Below are positions 10,381-19,466 of a stretch of DNA of 64,000 nt, one piece after another. The DNA is from Enhydrobacter aerosaccus (lineage in GTDB: Bacteria > Pseudomonadota > Alphaproteobacteria > Reyranellales > Reyranellaceae), in the NCBI GenBank assembly GCA_903915535.1, contig CAIWTJ010000043.1, forward strand, positions 62,001-126,000, given 5' to 3'. The translations under genes were made by a program, and so were the position numbers. Numbering within the stretch: position 1 is the stretch's first letter; every line of letters begins with the position of its first letter. The notes under the pieces are model-generated. The model saw only the letters and a program-made list of their open reading frames with translations. It made no database searches and was not told the DNA's origin.

Positions 10381-11709
10381 ATGTCCCTCATTGTCTACAA
10401 CACGCTGTCGCGCGAAAAAGAGCCGTTCGTGCCGCTCGATCCGGGCCATGTCCGCCTCTACGTCTGCGGCCCGACGGTCTACGACTACGTCCATATCGGC
10501 AACGCGCGCCCGGTCGTGGCGTTCGACGTGCTCTATCGCCTGCTGAAGCGGCGCTATCCGCGCGTCACCTACGTGCGCAACATCACCGACATCGACGATC
10601 GCATCATCTCGCGCGCCGCGGACAACAAGGAAAGCATCGCGGCGCTGACCGGCCGCACCGGCGGGGCTTACCAGAGCGACATGAAGCGGCTGGGTGCCTT
10701 GTCGCCCGACGCCGAGCCGCGCGCCACCGAGTATGTCGGCCAGATGATCGCGATGATCGAGCGGCTAATCGCCAACGGTCACGCCTATGCCGCCGAAGGC
10801 CATGCCCTGTTCAGCGTGCCGAGCATGGCCGACTACGGACGCCTCTCACGCAAGCCGCGCGACGAGCTGATCGCGGGCGCCCGCGTCGAGGTGGCTCCTT
10901 ACAAGAAGGATCCGGCAGACTTCGTGCTCTGGAAGCCGTCGACCGATTCGCAGCCGGGCTGGAACAGCCCGTGGGGCCGCGGCCGGCCGGGCTGGCACAT
11001 CGAGTGCTCGGCGATGAGCGGCGCGCTGCTCGGCGAGACGTTCGATATCCATGCCGGCGGACTCGATCTCATCTTCCCCCACCACGAGAACGAGATCGCG
11101 CAGAGCCGCTCGGCCTTTGGTCATGCGATGATGGCCAAGTACTGGATGCACAACGGCTTCCTCAACATCTCCGGCGAGAAGATGAGCAAGTCGCTGGGCA
11201 ATTTTTTCACCGTGCACGAGCTGCTCGACCAGTTCCCGGGCGAGGCGATCCGCCTGCTGCTGCTGTCGGCGCACTACCGCCAGCCGCTCGACTTCACGCA
11301 CGAGGGACTGCAGTCGGCCAAGGCGACGCTCGATCGCTGGTATGGTGCGTTGCGCGGCAAGACATTGGGCGCTGTGCAGGTGCCTGGCAGCGTGGAGGAC
11401 GCGCTGTCCGACGACATCAACACGCCACTCGCCATCAGCGCTCTGCATCAGTTGACCGACCCGTCGCAATTGCGTGCGGGCGCCAACGCACTTGGCTTTT
11501 TGCAGGAAGATCCTGAAGCCTGGTTCCGCTGGACGCCGGCCGGCACCACCGGCCCGACCGAGGCCGAGATCGAGGCGGCGATCGCTGCCCGTCAGGCGGC
11601 GCGCAAGGCCAAGGACTTCAAGGAGTCCGATCGCATCCGCGACGATCTGAAAGCCAAGGGCGTGATCCTCGAGGACGGGCCCAAGGGCACGAGCTGGAAG
11701 AGAGGCTAG
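10381..11709 (+). CDS. cysS: Cysteinyl-tRNA synthetase
   Basis: [55 protein letters not shown]. Confidence 0.95.
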   Translation: MSLIVYNTLSREKEPFVPLDPGHVRLYVCGPTVYDYVHIGNARPVVAFDVLYRLLKRRYPRVTYVRNITDIDDRIISRAADNKESIAALTGRTGGAYQSDMKRLGALSPDAEPRATEYVGQMIAMIERLIANGHAYAAEGHALFSVPSMADYGRLSRKPRDELIAGARVEVAPYKKDPADFVLWKPSTDSQPGWNSPWGRGRPGWHIECSAMSGALLGETFDIHAGGLDLIFPHHENEIAQSRSAFGHAMMAKYWMHNGFLNISGEKMSKSLGNFFTVHELLDQFPGEAIRLLLLSAHYRQPLDFTHEGLQSAKATLDRWYGALRGKTLGAVQVPGSVEDALSDDINTPLAISALHQLTDPSQLRAGANALGFLQEDPEAWFRWTPAGTTGPTEAEIEAAIAARQAARKAKDFKESDRIRDDLKAKGVILEDGPKGTSWKRG

Positions 11710-11730
11710 CTCGCTAAGCGTGGCCGCCGA

Positions 11731-11832
11731 CCGTTTTCACCGTTTTAAACGGTTCGCACGGTCTCGGGTCTGGTTTCGCGCGAAATCAAGGACTTAGCGC
11801 GGCGCCAAAACGGTTCGAAACGGTGAAAACGG
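11731..11832. repeat. Intergenic inverted repeat with 15-bp perfect arms
   Basis: CCGTTTTCACCGTTT (11731-11745) and AAACGGTGAAAACGG (11818-11832). Confidence 0.85.
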
Positions 11833-11992
11833 CGGCAAAACGGTTGTCGCTCTGCCATGCTCGATCCGGCCCATCGTCCGGCGTCTCCCATGGCCCCCGC
11901 GCTTGTACCAAGGGTCCGGGTCCCCTTGGCAAACAGAATTGCGAATTACGCGTTCAATGTCAAGATGATATTGCGTATATAGCAAGTACGCT

Positions 11993-12772
11993 TCAGGCGC
12001 GTTTTTCGAACAGGATGCTCTGTACCGCGCGGCCGAAGTAGCCGTGGCGATCAGCCAGCCGTGCGGCCGCAATGCCGATCAGGTCCGGGCCGGCCCAGGT
12101 CTCGGCATCGAGCAATATCCACTCGCCCACCGGTTCGCGCGCCAGGCTGATCGTGAGGTCGGCGTTGATGAAGGTCCAGTGCTTGAAGGAGAGGAACGCC
12201 GAGGTGCCGTTGCAGAAGTCGGCGGTGATCGCCGCGCGCATCAGCGGCGAGATCGGCGCGCCCTCGACGATCGGCCGTGAGGCGCGATACCAGATCGAAG
12301 CGGGGCCCGGCGTGTTGAACGCGCCCCTCACATTCCTCATCTCGAGCCCCGAGAGGAAGGGCGTTTGCGACATCGCGCCGCCCATCGCATCGCCGCCCTG
12401 CTCGGGCGGCGGCAGGTCGAGCGGCGGAAAAGGATGTTCGACCGGAAGCGCCGTCTCCTGTTTGCGGATACGCAGCGCGGTGGCGCGCACGACCTCCTTG
12501 CCGTCGGCCAGCAGGCGGACGGAAGCGAGCTGGATCTTCTTTCCCTCGCGCAGGATCTCCGTCTCGATGGTGAGCGGTGCCACCGGCACCGGCCGCATCA
12601 GGTCGACGGTGAGGCGGGCCACGCGCATCGGCACCGGGGAAGGCAGCTGCTCGACCGCCCAGCAGATCAGCGACGAAGGCGCCGCGCCGTGCTGCAGCTT
12701 GGGATCCCACGGGCCGCCGGCGAAGGCGCTGGTCTGTATCGTCGCGCCGTCGACTTTGTAGATCGCTTCCAT
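11993..12772 (-). CDS. Acyl-CoA thioesterase-like (TesB-type hotdog) family protein
   Basis: 259 aa; WDPKLQHGAAPSSLICWAVEQ and VARLTVDLMRPVPVAPLTIETEILREGKKIQ. Confidence 0.75.
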   Translation of the reverse strand: MEAIYKVDGATIQTSAFAGGPWDPKLQHGAAPSSLICWAVEQLPSPVPMRVARLTVDLMRPVPVAPLTIETEILREGKKIQLASVRLLADGKEVVRATALRIRKQETALPVEHPFPPLDLPPPEQGGDAMGGAMSQTPFLSGLEMRNVRGAFNTPGPASIWYRASRPIVEGAPISPLMRAAITADFCNGTSAFLSFKHWTFINADLTISLAREPVGEWILLDAETWAGPDLIGIAAARLADRHGYFGRAVQSILFEKRA

Positions 12773-12792
12773 CTCGTCTCTCAGCCCATGAC

Positions 12793-13665
12793 CTAACTTT
12801 GCGCAAACTCCAGGAGCTCGGTGTTGAAGCGGTCCCGGTCCGTCACGAACAGCGCGTGCGGCGCGCCTTCATAGGTTTCGAGGCGGCTGCCGGCAATCCC
12901 CTCGTGCGTGCGCCGCGCATGGACGGGAATGATCGGTGCGTCGGCGGTGCCGTAGACGATGCGGGTGGGCATGGTCACGGCCCTGAGGTCGGGCCGGAAG
13001 TCGGTTTCGGCAAAGGCGCGCAGGCATTGCACCTGCGCGTCGAGCGTAGCTTGCACGGCGATCGCCATTGCCCAGGCGGCGGTCTCCCGGTCGGGATTGG
13101 CGCCGAGGAACGCGGGCATCCCTGCCTGGAGATAGGCCGGCCGGTTGGCCTCGAGCGCGGCCACGAGCTTGTCGTAGATCGCCCTGTCCAGTCCCTCGGG
13201 ATTGTCGGCGGTCTTCAGCGCATAGGGTGTGGTCGGCGCCACCAGCAGGACGCGTGCAATGCGCCGGCCGCCGTGACGCGAGAGGTAACGCACGACTTCG
13301 CCGCCGCCCATCGAGTGGCCGACGAGTGTGACGTCGCGCAGATCGAGGCGGTCCAGCACGGCAGCGAGATCGTCTGACAACGTGTCGTAGCCATATCCGC
13401 TCGGGGGCTTCGTCGATTGGCCGTGGCCGCGCCGGTCGTAGGCCACGGCGCGCAAGCCGTTGCCCGCCAGCCAGTCGAGCTGGCCGCGCCAGATCGCCGA
13501 GCTCAAGGTCCAGCCATGCACGAACACGACCGGCTTGCCGGTACCGATGTCGCGGTAGAAGAGCTGCTGGCCGTCGCGCGTCTCCACGAATGTGGTGGCG
13601 GCGTTCGCCGGTCTGGCAAGCAGCGGCGCGGCGGCGATCGCAGCGAGAAGAGTGCGTCTGTTCAT
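12793..13665 (-). CDS. Alpha/beta hydrolase, exported (chloroperoxidase/arylesterase-like)
   Basis: MNRRTLLAAIAAAPLLARPANAA signal; FVHGWTLSSAIWR, YDRRGHGQS, GHSMGGGE. Confidence 0.88.
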   Translation of the reverse strand: MNRRTLLAAIAAAPLLARPANAATTFVETRDGQQLFYRDIGTGKPVVFVHGWTLSSAIWRGQLDWLAGNGLRAVAYDRRGHGQSTKPPSGYGYDTLSDDLAAVLDRLDLRDVTLVGHSMGGGEVVRYLSRHGGRRIARVLLVAPTTPYALKTADNPEGLDRAIYDKLVAALEANRPAYLQAGMPAFLGANPDRETAAWAMAIAVQATLDAQVQCLRAFAETDFRPDLRAVTMPTRIVYGTADAPIIPVHARRTHEGIAGSRLETYEGAPHALFVTDRDRFNTELLEFAQS

Positions 13666-13757
13666 CAGGACCTCCATCGGTTGTCCCTCCCAATAAGGGC
13701 AGGCCGCTCCGGCGGTCGATAATCCTGCAGGTAATGAGTTGACAGGTGGCCCGTTTG

Positions 13758-13779
13758 TATTTAACAAGATAGTTAAATA
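13758..13779. promoter_or_regulatory. Putative ArsR operator overlapping start of arsR-like gene
   Basis: TATTTAAC-AAGATA-GTTAAATA perfect 8-bp arms. Confidence 0.65.
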
Positions 13780-14153
13780 TGGATACCCTGTCTCAAACCT
13801 TCCAGGCCCTGGCCGATCCGACCCGCCGCGCGATCCTGGCCAAGCTCGCCACGGGCGCCCGCACGGTGGGTGAGCTCGCCGAGCCGTTCGACATGTCGCT
13901 GCCCGCGGTGTCGCGGCACCTCAAAGTGCTGACCGATGCGGGCCTGATCGAACGCTCGACCGAGGCGCAGTGGCGGCGCTGCACCCTGCGCGGCGAGGGG
14001 CTGCGCGCCGCCTCGGACTGGATCGAGTTCTATCGCCGCTTCTGGGAACAACAATTCGACCGGCTGGATGCGTTTCTCAAGCGTACGGAACCCGAACCCA
14101 CTGTCTCCACCAAGAGCCCGAAAGGAAAACGCCGTGCCCGACGCAACGCTTGA
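13779..14153 (+). CDS. ArsR-family winged-helix transcriptional regulator
   Basis: QTFQALADPTRRAILAKLATGARTVGELAEPFDMSLPAVSRHLKVL. Confidence 0.93.
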   Translation: MDTLSQTFQALADPTRRAILAKLATGARTVGELAEPFDMSLPAVSRHLKVLTDAGLIERSTEAQWRRCTLRGEGLRAASDWIEFYRRFWEQQFDRLDAFLKRTEPEPTVSTKSPKGKRRARRNA

Positions 14154-14601
14154 TACCAACATGCTGCGGATCTCGCGCATTTTCGATGCCTCTCCCGAGC
14201 GCGTGTTTGACGCGTGGGCGCGGCAGGATCAGTTCGCGCAATGGATGTGTCCGCCCGGCGTCGAGATCACGCTGTGCGAGATCGACGTGCGGCCGGGCGG
14301 CGCCTGGCGCATCGCAGGCCGCCATTCGGGCGACAAGGTGTTCGCCTCGTCGGGCAAGTATCTCGAGGTGAAGCGGCCGGAGCGGCTGGTCTTCACCTGG
14401 GCACATCACAGCGACGGCGATTTCGCCACGCCGCGTGGACACGAGACGACGGTGCGCATCGAACTGCGTGCGGTCGGCAAGAAGACCGAACTCACCCTGC
14501 TGCACGGGCCATTCCTCGACGCGCCGAGCTTCGAGAACCATCGTGCCGGCTGGGAAGGCTCGTTCGACAAACTCTTCGCTTTTCTCGGGAGGACAGCATG
14601 A
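14134..14601 (+). CDS. SRPBCC / AHSA1 domain protein
   Basis: GTG start at 14134 overlapping arsR by 20 nt; RISRIFDASPERVFDAWARQDQFAQWMCPPG. Confidence 0.88.
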   Translation: MPDATLDTNMLRISRIFDASPERVFDAWARQDQFAQWMCPPGVEITLCEIDVRPGGAWRIAGRHSGDKVFASSGKYLEVKRPERLVFTWAHHSDGDFATPRGHETTVRIELRAVGKKTELTLLHGPFLDAPSFENHRAGWEGSFDKLFAFLGRTA

Positions 14602-15275
14602 CCGCGCATCAGATCGTTTCCCAGGACGAATGGACCAAGGCGAGCCAGGCGCTGCTGAAGAAAGAGAAGGAGTTCACGCAGCTCCGCGAGCAGATGGCCC
14701 AGGAGCGGCGCAAGCTGCCGTGGGTGAAGGTCGAGAAGGAGTATGTCTTCGAAGAGCCGGACGGGAAAGCGACGCTGGCCGATCTCTTCGCCGGCCGGAG
14801 CCAGCTGATCGTGCAGCACCTGATGTTCGGGCCCGACTGGAACGAGGCCTGCCCGGCCTGCTCCTTCTGGGCGGACAATTTCAACGGCATCGACATGCAT
14901 CTCGCGGCGCGTGACACCTCGTTCGTCGCCGTCTCGCGCGGGCCGCTCGACAAGATGATGGCCTACAAGAAGCGCATGGGCTGGACGTTCCGCTGGGTGT
15001 CCTCGCTGGGCAGCGACTTCAATTTCGACTACGGCGTCTCGCTGAACCCGGGCGACAAGTACAATTACGGCACGATCGACGCCAAGGGCGAGATGCCGGG
15101 CGTCACCGCCTTCCGCCGCGAGGACGGTGCGATCTACCGCACCTATTCGGCCTACGCCCGCGGGGTCGATCTCCTGAACGGCACCTATCATCTGCTCGAT
15201 ATCACGTCGAAGGGCCGCGACGAGGCGGGGCTGCCGTTCACCATGGCGTGGCTGAAGCGCCATGACAGGTACTGA
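14598..15275 (+). CDS. DUF899 (thioredoxin-like) family protein
   Basis: ATGA overlap with upstream gene; LMFGPDWNEACPACSFWADNFNG, VSRGPLDKMMAYKKRMGWTFRWVSSLGSDFNFDYGV. Confidence 0.88.
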   Translation: MTAHQIVSQDEWTKASQALLKKEKEFTQLREQMAQERRKLPWVKVEKEYVFEEPDGKATLADLFAGRSQLIVQHLMFGPDWNEACPACSFWADNFNGIDMHLAARDTSFVAVSRGPLDKMMAYKKRMGWTFRWVSSLGSDFNFDYGVSLNPGDKYNYGTIDAKGEMPGVTAFRREDGAIYRTYSAYARGVDLLNGTYHLLDITSKGRDEAGLPFTMAWLKRHDRY

Positions 15276-15276
15276 C

Positions 15277-15897
15277 ATGAGCGTGCTTCGCATCCATGGC
15301 GTATCGCCCAGCACCTTCACCCGCAGCGTCCGCATGGGCTGCCACGAGAAGGGTATTGCCTACGAGTTCGTCCAGGCCCGCCCGGGTGCGCTGGGAGATC
15401 TCAATCCCTTCGAGAAAATTCCGGTAATGACCCATGGCGAGTTCACGCTGTTCGAGTCCACGGCGATCCTTCGCTATCTCGACCGTACCTTTCCCGGTCC
15501 GAAATTGTGGCCCGACGAGGTCGCGCCGGCGGCGATCGTCGACCAGTGGGCGAGCGTGGTCTGCGATTCGGTGTTGAATTCGGCACTGCGGTACATCGCG
15601 ACGCGCTTCAACCTCCTGCCTGTGCCGGCCGAGATGGCGGAGCGATACCTCGCCAAGGCACGACAGGTCATGGCGGCGATCGATCGGCGGCTGGGAGAGA
15701 GCCGCTTTCTTGGCGGAGACCGGCTTTCAGCCGCCGATCTCCTGCTTGCGCCGCCTTTCGCCTACTTCCCCGACGTTCCCGAAATGCGCGAAATCGCCGA
15801 GGCATCGCCCCACTGCCGGCGCTGGGCGGCGGAGATGGCGGCGCGGCCGAGCTTTATCGCCACCGAACCGGAATTCAAACCGCAGCTTGCCAATTGA
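15277..15897 (+). CDS. Glutathione S-transferase family protein
   Basis: GST N-terminal thioredoxin-like fold, NPFEKIPVMTHGEFTLFESTAILRYLDRTF. Confidence 0.87.
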   Translation: MSVLRIHGVSPSTFTRSVRMGCHEKGIAYEFVQARPGALGDLNPFEKIPVMTHGEFTLFESTAILRYLDRTFPGPKLWPDEVAPAAIVDQWASVVCDSVLNSALRYIATRFNLLPVPAEMAERYLAKARQVMAAIDRRLGESRFLGGDRLSAADLLLAPPFAYFPDVPEMREIAEASPHCRRWAAEMAARPSFIATEPEFKPQLAN

Positions 15898-15938
15898 GCT
15901 TGTCCGCCCCAACTATTTCGCACCAGGAGGGACGGATC

Positions 15939-16226
15939 ATGACCCATACCGCGACATGGCACGGCAAGGAGATCGCCCGCAGCGACAACACCCTCGAGGT
16001 CGGCGGCTACGTCTATTTTCCGCGCGACTCGGTGAAGATGGAGCTGCTCAAGACCGCGCCCAAGACGCCGAGCGATCTCGAGTGTCCGCACGGGGTGCAG
16101 TTCTATGACGTCGTCGAGAACGGCAAGACCAGCCCGCGCGCGGCCTGGTCCTATCTATCGCCGCAACCCAAGATGAAGCCGGTCGACCACTGGATCGGCT
16201 TCTGGGAAGACGTCGAGATCAAGTAG
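15939..16226 (+). CDS. DUF427 domain protein
   Basis: ATWHGKEIARSDNTLEVGGYVYFPRDSV...CPHGVQFYDV; SD caggaggg upstream. Confidence 0.85.
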   Translation: MTHTATWHGKEIARSDNTLEVGGYVYFPRDSVKMELLKTAPKTPSDLECPHGVQFYDVVENGKTSPRAAWSYLSPQPKMKPVDHWIGFWEDVEIK

Positions 16227-16229
16227 GCC

Positions 16230-16796
16230 TTACTTGGCGGGCGCGATCGCCGTCACGAGCAGCGGCGTCGTGAGGCCGATGACGACATCGCCGACCTTGA
16301 TCTTCTTCAGCATGTCCTGCTTGGCGATCGAGGTCGCGGCGTAGGTCTTCACCTCGCCGCCTCGGCCGTCGATGAGCGACACCTTGTTGGCCGCGAGGTC
16401 GACGGCGACCACGGTAAGGGTGAGACGTCCGATCTCGACATCGACCTGGTCGGGAGTCGCGCCTTCCTTGCGCGCTTCCTTCGAGCCCGGGCCCTTCTGG
16501 CGCAGGTTCAGCAGGGTCACGACTTCGTTGTAGGTGATGTTGACGGCCGCGCCGTCCTGGATGCCCGCGAGGTTCACGCCATCGGCGGTCGCCATGCTGA
16601 GCAGGCGGCCGTTCGCCGTGATGAAGGCGATCGTATGGGTCTCGGCGTCGACCGACTCGACCGTCGCCCGCACGGTGGCGGTGTTGTTGAACGAGACGCC
16701 GGAGCGCGGCACCACCTCGAGGGCGCTCTGGGCGGAGGCGGAGCCCGCGGCGAGCACGACGGCAACGGCTGCCAGCTTGAGCGAACGGATGATCAT
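16230..16796 (-). CDS. Secreted hypothetical protein
   Basis: 188 aa with Sec signal (LKLAAVAVVLAAGSASAQ). Confidence 0.7.
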   Translation of the reverse strand: MIIRSLKLAAVAVVLAAGSASAQSALEVVPRSGVSFNNTATVRATVESVDAETHTIAFITANGRLLSMATADGVNLAGIQDGAAVNITYNEVVTLLNLRQKGPGSKEARKEGATPDQVDVEIGRLTLTVVAVDLAANKVSLIDGRGGEVKTYAATSIAKQDMLKKIKVGDVVIGLTTPLLVTAIAPAK

Positions 16797-16871
16797 CGGA
16801 GGACTTCCCTAAAAACCAATAACGCGCCGGACAATAGCGATTGCGGATGGACGCGCAACAGCCAACCGCGC

Positions 16872-17657
16872 CTAGCCGAGGTGCGCCAGGATCGCGCTGG
16901 CAACCGCCTCGGGCCGATCGAGGTAGGCGAGGTGGCCGGCGTCCGGAACGGTCTCGATCCGCGGGCTGCCGCCCTTCATGCCGGTGGCGAATTTCTGCGC
17001 ATAGCTCGGAGGGATCACCGCGTCTTTTTCACCCCAGAGTAACAAAGTGGGCGCCGCGATCAGGCCAAGGCGTTTCTCGAGCTTGGTGGCGCCCAACGGC
17101 CAGAAGGCGCGGGCGGCCGCCTCCGACGCGCGCACCATCTCGATCGGCCATTCGACCGAGTTCGCGCCCTCGGGCGGCGATACCATCGCCGACCACTTGT
17201 CGGCATCGGCGCACATCAGGCCCGCCACGGCATCGCGCCGCTGCGCCCAGGGATCGGTCGCGGGATTGGTCTCGTCGAACAGGCCGAACGGCGCCAGCAG
17301 CGCGAGCTTCTTCACATGGCCGGGAAAGATCGCGGCAATCTCCGCGGCAAAGGCGCCGCCGACGGACGCGCCGACCAGGTCGCATCCCGCGAGACCCGCC
17401 TTGTCGAGCAGCTGGCGCACCGCCAGCACCCAGTCGAGATGGGTGTCGAGCACGCTGTGGCCGGTGCTGCCGCCGGGATAGCCCGGCAGCGACGGCACGA
17501 CGACCGTGCGCGTCTTGGCGAGTTCGTCGAGGAACGGCAGCCAGCGCGGCAGGCCGCCCAGCCCGGCCAGGAAGCCCACCTTTGGGCCGCTGCCCTTCGT
17601 CCAGACGCGGCAGGGAAATCCGTTCACCTCGACGGTGGTCGTCCTCGGTTCTGACAC
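16872..17657 (-). CDS. Alpha/beta hydrolase
   Basis: DLVGASVGGAFAAEIA nucleophile region, LLWGEKDAVIPPSYA, DAGHLAYLDRPE. Confidence 0.87.
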   Translation of the reverse strand: MSEPRTTTVEVNGFPCRVWTKGSGPKVGFLAGLGGLPRWLPFLDELAKTRTVVVPSLPGYPGGSTGHSVLDTHLDWVLAVRQLLDKAGLAGCDLVGASVGGAFAAEIAAIFPGHVKKLALLAPFGLFDETNPATDPWAQRRDAVAGLMCADADKWSAMVSPPEGANSVEWPIEMVRASEAAARAFWPLGATKLEKRLGLIAAPTLLLWGEKDAVIPPSYAQKFATGMKGGSPRIETVPDAGHLAYLDRPEAVASAILAHLG

Positions 17658-17660
17658 AAG

Positions 17661-18932
17661 CTACTCCGCGGCGACTTGGGCGCGATAGGACGGCACGGCG
17701 GCGCGCTGGTTCTTCGCCATCGGCTTGGGCCACCACTTGTCTTCCCAGTCGCCGAACAGGTCCTTCACTTTGGGCATGACCTTCTCGGCGAACAGGCGCG
17801 TGTTGTACTTGGTCGTGTCCTTGCTCATGTTGCCGTACTGCAGCAGCAGCATGAGATGACCGACGTTGAGGCTGGTGGCCACGTGGCGGATCTGCTCCAC
17901 CACTTCGTCGGGCGAGCCCACGATCACGTACCCGCCGTCGACGATGTCCTTCATGTTGGTGGCCTTGAGCGCGGCCTTGGTCGCCGGGTTGGCGAGGTTG
18001 GCGGCCTTGGTCATCATGCCTTCGATGCCGGCGCGCTGCGTCGCTTCCGTCGTGTAGCCGGGCGGCAGCGCGAAGCGCGCATCGACATGCAGGCAGCGGC
18101 CGTAAAAATACTCGGCGGGCTCGGTGTAGAGGTCGAGCGCCTGCTGGCGGGACTCCGCCACGCCCACGAACTGCAGGAAGCCCGCACGGTAGGGATTGCG
18201 GTCCTTGCCGAGCTTCTGCATCTCGTTCCAGAAGCCGTTCATCGTCGCGAGGCCGGCCTTGTAGCCGTAGTACGAGAGATAGCAGTAGACGTAGTCCATC
18301 TCCGCGCACCACCGCCACGTCTCGACCGAGCCGCCGCCCGGAATCCAGATCGGCGGATGCGGCTCGTTCTGGATCGGCCGCGGCCAGATGTTGACGTAGC
18401 GCTGCTGGTTGAAGCGGCCGTTGAAGGCGAAGGTGTCCTTCTCCGTCCAGGCGCGCTTCACGAGGTCATGCGCCTCGAGATAGCGCTCGCGCAGGAGGCT
18501 GGGGTTCTGTCCGTAGGCGTAGCAGGTGTCCATCGGCGAGCCGACCGGAAAGCCCGCGATCAGCCGTCCGCCCGAGATGCAGTCGATCATCGCGAATTCT
18601 TCGGCGACGCGGGTCGGCGGATTGTAGAGCGCGAGCGAGTTGCCCATCACGCAGAGCGCCGTGTCGGTGGTGCGCCGCGCGAGGGAACTGGCTATGAGGT
18701 TCGGCGACGGCATCAGGCCGTAGCCGTTGGAGTGATGCTCGTTCACGCAGATCGCGTCGAAGCCGACTTCGGCCGCGTACTCGAGCTCGTCCATGAAGTC
18801 GTTGTACATGTGATGCGCCCGGCGTGGGTCGAACAGCGACGAATGGATGTCGACCCACACCGAGGGATGCTTCTTGTTGAAGTCGTCCGGAAGCTCCGTG
18901 TACGGCATCAAGTGGAACCACATGAGCTTCAT
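17661..18932 (-). CDS. LLM-class flavin-dependent oxidoreductase (luciferase-like)
   Basis: MKLMWFHLMPYTELPDDF start; FDAICVNEHHSNGYGLMPSPNLIA and GRLIAGFPVGSP. Confidence 0.9.
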   Translation of the reverse strand: MKLMWFHLMPYTELPDDFNKKHPSVWVDIHSSLFDPRRAHHMYNDFMDELEYAAEVGFDAICVNEHHSNGYGLMPSPNLIASSLARRTTDTALCVMGNSLALYNPPTRVAEEFAMIDCISGGRLIAGFPVGSPMDTCYAYGQNPSLLRERYLEAHDLVKRAWTEKDTFAFNGRFNQQRYVNIWPRPIQNEPHPPIWIPGGGSVETWRWCAEMDYVYCYLSYYGYKAGLATMNGFWNEMQKLGKDRNPYRAGFLQFVGVAESRQQALDLYTEPAEYFYGRCLHVDARFALPPGYTTEATQRAGIEGMMTKAANLANPATKAALKATNMKDIVDGGYVIVGSPDEVVEQIRHVATSLNVGHLMLLLQYGNMSKDTTKYNTRLFAEKVMPKVKDLFGDWEDKWWPKPMAKNQRAAVPSYRAQVAAE

Positions 18933-18961
18933 CGCGTCCTCCCTGAGACTCGGACCGCAGT

Positions 18962-18981
18962 AGGTAAACGAGCGTTTACCT
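18962..18981. promoter_or_regulatory. Putative TetR-type operator upstream of LLM oxidoreductase
   Basis: AGGTAAACG-AG-CGTTTACCT, 9-bp perfect arms, 30 nt from start codon. Confidence 0.6.
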
Positions 18982-19073
18982 GGGGGAAGGGTGCCAAGAC
19001 TCGGCCGCGCTTGCAATCCCCTTCCTTTCCTCCCGCGAAGACGGGGGAGGGAGGCCTCGGGTAGAGTAAGCAA

Positions 19074-19466
19074 ATGGTCGCCAGCGACAGCTATGCGGAA
19101 TTCCTGCGCGAGCAGCTCGCGCCGCTGGGGCCGATCAGCCTGCGCCGCATGTTCGGCAAGACCGGCGTGTTCTGCGGCGGCGCGATGCTGGGCATGGTGA
19201 CGGACAACACGCTCTATTTCCGGGTCGACGACCACAATCGCGAGATCTTCAGGGAAGCGGAGTCTTCGCCTCCGCTCAACTACAGGAAGGGCGGCGTCCT
19301 GATCGACCTCGCCTTCTGGCGCGTGCCGGAGCGGCTGTTCGACGAACCCGACGAACTCGTCGTGTGGGCGCGCGCGGCGCTCGCAGCGGCGCGCCGGGTC
19401 GCGGCGAAGCGGAAGCCTCCCGCTAGCGCTCCGCGTCGGCGGCAATCGCCGAAGCGAGCGCGTTGA
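19074..19466 (+). CDS. TfoX/Sxy N-terminal domain protein
   Basis: LREQLAPLGPISLRRMFGKTGVFCGGAMLGMVTDNTLYFRVDD. Confidence 0.85.
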   Translation: MVASDSYAEFLREQLAPLGPISLRRMFGKTGVFCGGAMLGMVTDNTLYFRVDDHNREIFREAESSPPLNYRKGGVLIDLAFWRVPERLFDEPDELVVWARAALAAARRVAAKRKPPASAPRRRQSPKRAR

